A program made the translations under genes and the position numbers. The notes under the pieces were generated by a model. That model was not told where the DNA came from. It saw nothing but the letters and a program-made list of their open reading frames with translations, and did not search any database. From positions 1-11,783 of the forward strand of contig CANPZQ010000057.1 of assembly GCA_947588775.1 (NCBI GenBank): a stretch of 11,783 nucleotides of DNA, given 5' to 3'. The stretch is from an uncultured Clostridia bacterium. GTDB lineage: Bacteria > Bacillota > Clostridia > Oscillospirales > Ruminococcaceae. Shown here piece after piece: positions 6,079-11,783 of this stretch (position 1 is the first letter of the stretch; every line of letters begins with the position of its first letter).

Positions 6079-6113
6079 AAAACACAAAAACCGCCTGCAG
6101 ACGCAAGCGGTTT
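6079..6113 (-). terminator. Intrinsic terminator of DUF1836 gene (perhaps bidirectional)
   Basis: An 11-bp stem (6088-6098 with 6103-6113) with a four-base loop is followed on the minus strand by a T-rich tract in which the T runs are broken by two short interruptions (6079-6090). One pair is G-U in the minus-strand RNA and A-C in the plus, favouring minus-strand use. On the plus strand the tail is TTTAATTATT, a weak U-tract, so it may stop only part of the DUF2079 transcript. Confidence 0.8.
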
Positions 6114-6124
6114 AATTATTGCGA

Positions 6125-6757
6125 TTAACTCCCCGGAACCGGCTTTTCCTTCGCAAGAACCTCTTCCTTAGTCTTGTCCTTTAGGCCGACGAGCTTCTCG
6201 GTAAGAACCCGCGAAAAGCCCGCTATCAACGCCTCCTGAATTACGAAGCTCGAAACAAGCGTTTCGCCCTCCTTTTCGGGGTCGAGAACGTCCTTCGCAC
6301 ACTCGCGGACGATGCTCGTGAATAAAAGCGTCGCGGCGTGGTGCTTCCTGATATAGTCGTCGTAAAGCTCCCTTACGCCGTCCTCTGACAGCTCCGAGGA
6401 AAGCATTTCCTTGACAAAATTTATGCTGACCGCCGGCTTCAGCGTGAAAATAATGATTAAGTACGCTATATGAATCCGGTAGTATTTCCGCTTTATCGGC
6501 GCGGGCATTATTTTCAGGCGGACATAGTTGTTGATTGCCGAGGCGGAAAAAATCTTTCCGTCCGACGGCTCGCCGTCGTCGCCCTCTTTGCTCTCCGCCG
6601 GGGAAATAAGCCCAAGATACTGCGAGAGCAAAACGATTACCTGGTCCATATAAAGCCCGATGTCCGGGATATTCTCCCATTTCGGCAGGCTGTAGCCCGA
6701 AACCGCCTTCTCCCACCTCAGAAGCTTGTGGGCAATCAGTGATTTGTCGTATGACAT
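6125..6757 (-). CDS. DUF1836 domain-containing putative regulator
   Basis: This 210-residue protein belongs to the DUF1836 family, which in Firmicutes is thought to carry a MerR-like winged helix-turn-helix and is presumed to bind DNA. The family signature is clear: LPKWENIPDIGLYMDQV at 24-40, then, after a short acidic insert (about 54-70), ASAINNYVRLKIMPAPIKRKYYR at about 72-94 and HIAYLIIIFTLK at 96-107. The C-terminal half is helical and ends in a charged KEEVLAKEK tail. The acidic insert splits the putative DNA-binding region from the LPKW motif. GGAG eight bases before the ATG supports the start. No clear promoter is visible in the 90 bases to GH130, so co-transcription with GH130 is likely. 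Regulation of the phosphorylase or of nearby surface genes is inference. Confidence 0.85.
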   Translation of the reverse strand: MSYDKSLIAHKLLRWEKAVSGYSLPKWENIPDIGLYMDQVIVLLSQYLGLISPAESKEGDDGEPSDGKIFSASAINNYVRLKIMPAPIKRKYYRIHIAYLIIIFTLKPAVSINFVKEMLSSELSEDGVRELYDDYIRKHHAATLLFTSIVRECAKDVLDPEKEGETLVSSFVIQEALIAGFSRVLTEKLVGLKDKTKEEVLAKEKPVPGS

Positions 6758-6789
6758 TTTATAACTCCAAGTAAATTATTTTTCGTTAT

Positions 6790-6838
6790 GCCTATGCCCG
6801 CCGCAGTGTTTTATGCCGCAGCGGGTAGGGCTTTTTTT
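6790..6838. terminator. Intercistronic hairpin with T-run, orientation ambiguous
   Basis: The core pairs 6797-6806 with 6816-6825. On the plus strand it continues with GCCTA/TAGG pairing and seven T residues (6832-6838), the look of an intrinsic terminator, yet no plus-strand gene ends nearby. Two core pairs are G-U in minus-strand RNA but A-C mismatches in plus-strand RNA, which favours a structure formed in the GH130-DUF1836 transcript. On that strand no U-tract follows, so it may attenuate or stabilise rather than terminate. Confidence 0.55.
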
Positions 6839-6847
6839 GAGGGAAAA

Positions 6848-7870
6848 TTATCTTCTGCCGAGGTCGTGGTCGTTCCAGCCGGCGTCGTCGTTTTCCTTGA
6901 TGTAGTCGACAAGGGTGTCGACGGTCGTGAATGCGAGCCCGACGTAGCTGTCGGCGCAGCCGTAGTAGAGAGCGATTCTGCCGGTGGCGTCGTCCTGAAG
7001 GGTGGAGCAGGGGAAGGTGACGTTCGGCACGAAGCCTCTTTCCTCATACCACTGCTCGGGCGTAAGGAGATACCTCTTAGAGCGGTAGAGAACCTTAGAA
7101 GGCTCGTCGATGTCCAGAATTGCGCCGCCGATTGTGTAAACATAGCCGTTGCAGGTGTTGCATACGCCGTGATAAATCAGCAGCCAGCCCTCGGAGGTTT
7201 CAATCGGGTTTGCGCCGCCGCCGATTTTCATTCCCTCCCACCAGTTGCCGGAAGGGCTCATCACATGGCGGTGCCTGCCCCAGTAAACCATGTCGGGGCT
7301 CTCGGAAATAAAGATGTCGCCGAAAGGCGTATGGCCCGAATCGGACGGACGGCTGAGGAGCTTATACATGCCGTTAATCTTCCTCGGGAAGAAAACGCCG
7401 TTTCTGTTAAAGGGAATGAAGGGGTTCTCGAGCCTCTCGAAATGCTTGAAATCGTGGGTTTTCGCAACGCCGAGAGCCGCGCCGTAGAAATCCTGACACC
7501 ATATAATATAGTAGTCGTCCTCAATTTTGATGAGGCGGGGATCGTACTGGTAATGCGGGATTGCGTTTTCGCCCTTTTCATTTACCATCGGGATTACGTT
7601 GTTCTCGTATTCCCAGTGAATGCCGTCCTTAGAGTGGCCGAGGTACAAAAACGGCCTGCCGTCGGTCGCTTCCGCCCGGAAAACACCGACGAACGCCCCC
7701 TCGTAGGGAACGACGGAGGAGTTAAAAATCCTCGCGATGCCGGGAAGCGGATTGCGGTCGATGATGGGGTTTTCGGTGTAACGCCAGACGGGGAGATAAT
7801 GCCCCTCGGGGCGGTCCTGCCACGGAATGTTCGGAAGAGTTGTGCCGTTGATAATTTTTACTTTGGACAT
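6848..7870 (-). CDS. GH130 beta-1,4-mannoside phosphorylase
   Basis: This 340-residue cytoplasmic enzyme is of glycoside hydrolase family 130, which cleaves beta-mannosides with phosphate to give alpha-mannose 1-phosphate. It has no signal peptide. The five-bladed propeller family pattern is seen as YTENPIIDR near 31-39, RIFNSSVVPYEGAFVGVFRAE (47-67), HYQYDPRL with the predicted general-acid Asp110, FFPRKINGMYKLLSRPS (160-176), and GNWWEGMKIGGGANPIET followed by WLLIYHG (208-235). Length fits the shorter members (mannooligosaccharide phosphorylase type) better than the approximately 390-residue mannosylglucose phosphorylases, but the exact acceptor (mannose, mannobiose, glucose or N-acetylglucosamine) cannot be read here. 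AAAGGA nine bases before the ATG supports the start. DUF1836 lies 90 bases downstream. No epimerase, endo-mannanase or sugar transporter is in the window. Confidence 0.93.
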   Translation of the reverse strand: MSKVKIINGTTLPNIPWQDRPEGHYLPVWRYTENPIIDRNPLPGIARIFNSSVVPYEGAFVGVFRAEATDGRPFLYLGHSKDGIHWEYENNVIPMVNEKGENAIPHYQYDPRLIKIEDDYYIIWCQDFYGAALGVAKTHDFKHFERLENPFIPFNRNGVFFPRKINGMYKLLSRPSDSGHTPFGDIFISESPDMVYWGRHRHVMSPSGNWWEGMKIGGGANPIETSEGWLLIYHGVCNTCNGYVYTIGGAILDIDEPSKVLYRSKRYLLTPEQWYEERGFVPNVTFPCSTLQDDATGRIALYYGCADSYVGLAFTTVDTLVDYIKENDDAGWNDHDLGRR

Positions 7871-7900
7871 GGTTCATCGTCCTTTCTGAAATCAATGCGC

Positions 7901-7917
7901 GCGGGCGGCCCGCCCGC
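7901..7917 (-). promoter_or_regulatory. GC-only leader hairpin of the GH130 gene
   Basis: A 7-bp all-GC stem with a three-base loop lies 11 bases from the -10 element, so within a few bases of the predicted mRNA start near 7921. The leader is about 50 bases. The placement parallels the leader hairpins of surface genes 1 and 2. The 7-bp stem and triloop match the hairpin design of the cloverleaf at 5923-5999, although the sequence is different. Confidence 0.5.
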
Positions 7918-7927
7918 CGTCAGAATA

Positions 7928-7956
7928 AGTATATCACGATTATCAAGTTTTTGCAA
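7928..7956 (-). promoter_or_regulatory. Predicted sigma-A promoter of GH130
   Basis: On the minus strand, -35 TTGCAA (7951-7956), a 17-base spacer and -10 TATACT (7928-7933). A TTGATA closer to the -10 is only seven bases away and was discarded as the -35. Confidence 0.58.
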
Positions 7957-7989
7957 TACTTTTTGTTAAATATTGTGGGGGATATGATT

Positions 7990-8300
7990 TTGCGTTTGCG
8001 GGGATTTTGAGTGTGCTCTTTCGCTGGCAGACCGGTGCGGGGGGTTCTTAAAGAATAAAACCACATTGGCGGATTTTGCTGATGCGGTTAGTAGTGAGGT
8101 TTTGCAAACAGTATCAGCTGCGGGCACCTATTTAATACACCCCAAGGGCAGCGTGAAACCGTAGCATATCGCAAAGCAGATTTGCCCTAACGAAAATTTG
8201 CGCTGACGGCAGGGAAAATTCGTTCCTCACCCATCCCCGCTCAGCCCTACGGGCCTCGGGGGACGGGTTCGTCGCGAATGGGCGCGGGGCCTCCGCTGAC
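7990..8300. other. Gene-free stretch with several inverted repeats
   Basis: No reading frame with a plausible start, ribosome site or family match is present. Two structures stand out. AGGGCA at 8145-8150 pairs with TGCCCT at 8183-8188. A long imperfect hairpin covers 8218-8279: ATTCG/CGAAT at its base, then CCC/GGG (8230-8232 with 8265-8267), CCCCG/CGGGG (8235-8239 with 8257-8261) and GCCC/GGGC (8244-8247 with 8251-8254) around a TAC loop. The pattern suggests a structured RNA or a short interspersed repeat, not decayed coding sequence. No family is recognised. Confidence 0.45.
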
Positions 8301-8307
8301 TTGTGCG

Positions 8308-8325
8308 CCCCACCCGCCCACCCCC
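8308..8325 (-). other. Predicted G-quadruplex motif
   Basis: The minus strand has four runs of three to five G residues separated by single bases (T, C, T), the most stable class of intramolecular G-quadruplex motif. It lies about 90 bases past the stop of the ABC permease and in the sense strand of that operon's transcript. The wider C-rich tract at 8308-8370 adds further G runs on the minus strand. No conventional hairpin terminator is seen between 8412 and this point. Confidence 0.6.
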
Positions 8326-8411
8326 TCCGCTCCCCTCGCGCCGCCCGCTCCGTCCCCGCGCCCTCTCCCCTTAAAAAATTACAAAGCCAAACTATTCACT
8401 TATCTGACATT

Positions 8412-10508
8412 TCACCCCCACCCCATCATCTCCCGGTTCCCGCTGATTGGCCAGCAGAGCCACTGCATGAAGTCCGCGCCGGCGAGGTAAATCACAATCG
8501 GAAGCGCAAAAACCGCAAGAGTTATGATTGTTGCGGTGGTCGGGCTTTTGGATTTGTGCGAGATAAACAGCACCGTTTCCGCAAAAGCAGTTAACGAGAT
8601 AATTCTATATATTGTTAATAATATCAAATATCCAAATACCGGCAGCGGGCCGAATTTTTCATACCCTGAAATTGCGGAAACCGGGTCGAAAAGGCCCTGC
8701 GCGTCGTAGGTCAAAATCATCTCGGCGTAGTGCGGGACGTAAACCGCGAGGCAGGTCAGCAAGGCGAAAATTGCCGAAATTATGGCGTTTTGCTCAAAAT
8801 AAACGCGTTTTCCCGATTTCGTGGTGTAAAGCAGGAAACCGATTCGCGCGCGATTGTCATAGGCAATCAGCGGCGAGATTGCGACGCAGACGGCAAGAAT
8901 CGCAATCAGCCCGAGCCGGTAGTCGGTTTTGAAGCCGTTCACGCCGAAAAGCTCCTCCCAGCCGGTCGCATAGTACAAAAATTTGGACAGTTGTCCGCCG
9001 CCCGCGCACTCACCCGCTCTGTTAAATTGACTAACAAGCTTCTCGAAGCCGCTGCGCTTCGACCAGTACTCGTTGTCCGCAAAAGTGCCTGAGAAGGCGG
9101 TTTTATACTCCTCAGCAAGGCCGTCGGCGGACATTTGCATAAACTCATAAACTTCTTTTGTACTCGTTTTCGCGTATGCATCGGCGGTGTAGGCGCGGTA
9201 AAAGTTGTCGCTCGCGCTGTACGGGCGGACGTAGTTGTATTCGCTGTAAAGCGAGAAAGCAAGCACGGCGATGAGTATCAGGAGGCCCTTGTGGAGAATG
9301 AATAATTTATGTATGGAATATGTAAAAAGCCTCGTCGGGGGCTTTATTTTTATGAATTTTCGGCGGGATTTCTTTATCTCGGAAATTGATATATTCTCAT
9401 ACAACCTGACCGTTAGAATAATCAGTAAAACTATTAAAACGATGCCCACGGCGGTCGTCGTGGCTAAGAGATTTATCGGGAAGCCGAACAGATTGATGTT
9501 GGAATATGTCCTGAACAGGTGCGCAGAGTTGACGAAAGCGGCGAGGTTTATTTGTTTAAGAGGTGAAAAAATTGAAGTTTCGTCGATTAACAAATAGAGC
9601 GCGGCCTCAATGCCGCCGGCAAGGAGCAGCGCAAAGTACACAGCCGTGTTTTTCAGCTTTATAAATAGGCTTTGCGCGATTAGTGCGCATACAAACATTG
9701 CGAAAATTTTATAGAAAAACGTCAGCGCGAGCAGCTGCCGGACGTTGATTCTGAGGTTGCAGCCAAGGAAGCCTTTTAGGGACTGTGCAGGCCTCGAAAG
9801 GTCGCCAAGGCCGAAGCGCGCCGAGCCTATCCACAGATTCATCAGAAAGAAAACGCCTCCGCAGACGAGGCAGACTGTAAATACCGCCGCGGTTTTTGTC
9901 AGCGCGAGGCGGGTTCTGCCGTATCTCAGGGGTTTGACCAATCCTACCATGCCGCTCTCGCGGTCTTTATAGAAGATTACCGTCACGGCGGTGAATATTA
10001 TGAATAACAAAAGTATATCCGACGGCGTGTTCTCGATTGCAAGAAGAACTCCGTTCGAGGGGGCGAAAACCGGGCGGACGTCCCTGACTTTGTCATACGC
10101 CGACGGCGTTTTCACGATGTTTCGGTATGCAAAGCTGTCGGGGTCGGCGAAAATCGAAACCGCCGTCATCGTCGCGGCGGCCTCGTCAATGGATTCGAGG
10201 TACTGCCGATACGTCCCTACGGCCTTTAATTGTTCAATCTCATTATTCATCATCGAGCGGACTTCCCACATTCCGTTCGCCCAGCCGCCGAACATGTTGT
10301 CCCGGCGCGCGATTGAATAATCGTAAGCTTCCTCAAAAGTTTTTCCCTCGGCGAGGGCGTAATATTCCTTATATTCCTTCGCCGGGCAGCGCATTCCGAA
10401 ATTCTGTGAACAGCTTATATAAATATTCAGCAAAACCGCGCAGACAGCCACTAAAATGAACATCTTCTGATGCATCAATTTGTAAATCTCATTACGGAAT
10501 ATCATCAT
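8412..10508 (-). CDS. ABC-2 type transporter permease, two fused halves
   Basis: This 698-residue membrane protein is presumably the transport channel for the ATPase encoded just upstream. It contains two similar halves. Half 1 (about 1-385) has a membrane helix at 16-34, an extracellular domain to about 160, then helices near 162-180, 205-226, 262-283, 288-308 and 350-369. Half 2 (about 392-698) repeats this: helix 402-420, extracellular domain to about 530, helices near 532-550, 574-592, 624-650 and 658-677. The segments after the second helix of each half resemble each other (YKDRESGMVGLVKPLRYGR at 180-198, AYDNRARIGFLLYTTKSGKR at 549-568). Most ABC-2 permeases are half this size and dimerise, so this looks like a fused dimer. 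Its ATG overlaps the ATPase stop by four bases (ATGA); a second ATG directly follows. Substrate unknown. Confidence 0.85.
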   Translation of the reverse strand: MMIFRNEIYKLMHQKMFILVAVCAVLLNIYISCSQNFGMRCPAKEYKEYYALAEGKTFEEAYDYSIARRDNMFGGWANGMWEVRSMMNNEIEQLKAVGTYRQYLESIDEAAATMTAVSIFADPDSFAYRNIVKTPSAYDKVRDVRPVFAPSNGVLLAIENTPSDILLLFIIFTAVTVIFYKDRESGMVGLVKPLRYGRTRLALTKTAAVFTVCLVCGGVFFLMNLWIGSARFGLGDLSRPAQSLKGFLGCNLRINVRQLLALTFFYKIFAMFVCALIAQSLFIKLKNTAVYFALLLAGGIEAALYLLIDETSIFSPLKQINLAAFVNSAHLFRTYSNINLFGFPINLLATTTAVGIVLIVLLIILTVRLYENISISEIKKSRRKFIKIKPPTRLFTYSIHKLFILHKGLLILIAVLAFSLYSEYNYVRPYSASDNFYRAYTADAYAKTSTKEVYEFMQMSADGLAEEYKTAFSGTFADNEYWSKRSGFEKLVSQFNRAGECAGGGQLSKFLYYATGWEELFGVNGFKTDYRLGLIAILAVCVAISPLIAYDNRARIGFLLYTTKSGKRVYFEQNAIISAIFALLTCLAVYVPHYAEMILTYDAQGLFDPVSAISGYEKFGPLPVFGYLILLTIYRIISLTAFAETVLFISHKSKSPTTATIITLAVFALPIVIYLAGADFMQWLCWPISGNREMMGWG

Positions 10509-11233
10509 TCGTCACCATAATACTGCATATACAGGTTCTCTAAGTTTTTCTCGCCGTTTTTGACCTTTTCGCATAATTCCGGCACCGTGCCTTCGTCTAT
10601 AAGTTCGCCTTGCTTAATTAACAGTATCCGGTCTGCAATCGTTTCGATGTCGCTGACGATGTGCGTGGAAATGATAACTATCTTATCTTTCGAGAGGCGG
10701 CTGATGAGGTTCCGCGTGATTACCCGCTGCTTCGGGTCGAGGCCCGCCGTCGGCTCGTCCAGAATCAGCAGCTTCGGGTTGCCGAGGAGGGCCTGCGCGA
10801 TGAGCACCCGCTGCTTCATTCCGCCCGAAAACCCGCCGAGCCGCTCCCCGGCCTGCTCCGAGAGCTCCACCAATTCAAGAACCCGGTCGACCTCGTCCCG
10901 GATTTTCTCTCGCTTTATGCCCTTGAGCGCGGCGAGATAGCCGACAAACCGCGCCGCCGTGAACGACGGGTAAAGCTCCTGCTGCTGCGGCATGAAGCCG
11001 ATTCTGCGGCGGTATTTTGCCTGCAACTTTTCGACGTCCTCGCCGTTCCAGAGGATTTCGCTGTCGGGGTCGGCGGGGATATTTTGTGTAATTAGGTTCA
11101 TCATCGTCGACTTTCCCGCGCCGTTGGGGCCGAGGAGCCCGTAAACGCCGTCGTGGAAGTCGTAGTCAAAGTCGATAAGGGCGTGTTTTGAGCCGTAGTG
11201 CTTGTTCACGCCGTTTAAGGATAGTGTGTTCAT
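10505..11233 (-). CDS. ABC transporter ATP-binding protein
   Basis: This 242-residue ATPase powers the adjacent permease. All motifs are intact: Walker A GPNGAGKST (35-43), Q-loop around Gln83-Gln85, signature FSGGMKQRV (135-143), Walker B LLILDEP (155-161) with catalytic Glu160, D-loop AGLD, and the switch His191 in STHIVSD. The sequence is of the type paired with ABC-2 exporters (bacteriocin, antibiotic or lipid export). GGAGAGG lies seven bases before the ATG, inside the end of the upstream gene, whose stop overlaps this start by ATGA. The following permease is joined in the same way, so stoichiometric translation is expected. Confidence 0.95.
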   Translation of the reverse strand: MNTLSLNGVNKHYGSKHALIDFDYDFHDGVYGLLGPNGAGKSTMMNLITQNIPADPDSEILWNGEDVEKLQAKYRRRIGFMPQQQELYPSFTAARFVGYLAALKGIKREKIRDEVDRVLELVELSEQAGERLGGFSGGMKQRVLIAQALLGNPKLLILDEPTAGLDPKQRVITRNLISRLSKDKIVIISTHIVSDIETIADRILLIKQGELIDEGTVPELCEKVKNGEKNLENLYMQYYGDE

Positions 11234-11783
11234 TTTATTTCCTCTCCGATAACTTTTTCTGCCGGCAGCAGCCGATAGTTTCCCTCATAATCTGCCGCCA
11301 AAAAATATCCCTCGGCAGAGCCGCCGTTGATTGTGAGATTTTCGGTCAAGAGGCGATACGCCTTTTCGGTTTTCATATCTATAACGACCTTGTCATTTAC
11401 CGCGATTAAATAATCGTTATACACGACAAAATACGGAATACCGTTGTTTCCTATCCTGCCGCTGAGGTCAATTTCCCGGCCGTCCTCCGTAAGAACCGTT
11501 ACGTTCATAAAATCCTCATCGGTCATGGTTTTGTTTTCAAAGGTCAGCAGATACCCGTCATAACACCCCTGAATCCCGAAATCCAAATCTTCGGTTTCCC
11601 CCGTTTCAAAGTCATAGCAATATGCTTCCCGCGCGTGATTGTGCGTATAGTACAGTTTGTCATTAAAAATTCCATAGATATACGCGCTTATATCTTTGCC
11701 GCTTGACAGAAGGATTTCAGATTTCATCTCGCCCGACGAGAAATCATAGCTGTAAAGCCAATTTTCGTTTTCGCGGAGATTTA
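11230..11783 (-). CDS. Beta-propeller-like protein, C-terminal part only
   Basis: At least 183 residues are present; the frame remains open to the right window edge, so the Met at 11727 is probably internal. Repeated strand-turn units are visible: LYSYDFSSGE (9-18 of the fragment), AYCYDFETGE (53-62) and KVVIDMKTEKAYRLL (131-145), with Tyr/Asp-rich turns. The first two are 44 residues apart, a usual blade length for a propeller of the DUF5050 or PQQ-like kind. Location is unknown because the N-terminus is missing. Its stop overlaps the ATPase start (ATGA), so it belongs to the transporter operon. A sensory or substrate-binding partner of the transporter is inference. Confidence 0.65.
   Translation of the reverse strand, partial: NLRENENWLYSYDFSSGEMKSEILLSSGKDISAYIYGIFNDKLYYTHNHAREAYCYDFETGETEDLDFGIQGCYDGYLLTFENKTMTDEDFMNVTVLTEDGREIDLSGRIGNNGIPYFVVYNDYLIAVNDKVVIDMKTEKAYRLLTENLTINGGSAEGYFLAADYEGNYRLLPAEKVIGEEIK

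Noticed and set aside
7934..7946. TTGATA as the GH130 -35 element
   Set aside because: Only seven bases separate it from the -10; TTGCAA at 7951-7956 has the proper 17-base spacing.
6788..7969. 393-codon plus-strand reading frame over GH130
   Set aside because: The minus strand encodes a full-length GH130 enzyme with its conserved motifs and a good ribosome site. The plus-strand frame has no recognisable domain.
8278..8594. Pro/Ala-rich short plus-strand reading frames
   Set aside because: They come from the C-rich tract and overlap the permease end. No ribosome site and no homology pattern are seen.
11727..11783. Met at 11727 as the start of the propeller-like gene
   Set aside because: The frame remains open to the window edge and a propeller-type repeat (WLYSYDFSSGE) begins upstream of that Met, so the true start is outside the window.

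Overview
The window looks like a chromosomal piece of a moderately GC-rich gut-type Clostridia (Oscillospiraceae/Ruminococcaceae-like). This is inference from GGAGG-type ribosome binding sites, sigma-A-like TTGACW/TATAAT promoters, a DUF1836 gene (a family typical of Firmicutes), a GH130 mannoside phosphorylase, Lys-rich signal peptides and LPXTG-like C-terminal anchors. No rRNA, tRNA, CRISPR, transposase or phage gene was seen.

Layout. (1) 1-1167, minus: a secreted lipoprotein esterase of the XynE-like SGNH/GDSL type, cut off at the window edge. (2) 1314-3841, minus: three consecutive small cell-surface proteins. Each has its own promoter and terminator. All share nearly the same signal peptide, the same Thr/Glu/Ala/Pro stalk and an identical C-terminal PKTG plus hydrophobic anchor, but their central domains differ. 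(3) 4061-5905, plus: a DUF2079 polytopic membrane protein, divergently transcribed from the third surface gene, followed by a very regular cloverleaf-shaped palindrome at 5923-5999. (4) 6125-7870, minus: a GH130 mannoside phosphorylase and downstream a DUF1836 putative regulator, separated by a strong hairpin and ended by an intrinsic terminator. (5) 7871-8411: 541 bases without a gene, holding the GH130 promoter and leader, a stretch with several inverted repeats, and a C-rich tract whose minus strand carries a textbook G-quadruplex motif. (6) 8412-11783, minus: a translationally coupled operon of a propeller-like protein (partial), an ABC ATPase and a fused-dimer ABC-2 permease, joined by ATGA overlaps.

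How it fits together (inference). Extracellular deacylation by the SGNH esterase and intracellular phosphorolysis of beta-mannosides by GH130 would suit a cell living on plant or host glycans, and the three stalked surface proteins may be glycan- or host-facing adhesins. No glycan transporter, endo-mannanase or epimerase is visible, so no complete utilization locus can be claimed. The ABC cassette is an independent unit whose substrate cannot be read from the sequence.

The most interesting signals are the tandem surface family with conserved ends and swapped centres, its matching promoter and 5-prime leader hairpins, and the cloverleaf palindrome. Nothing seen here proves a new system.
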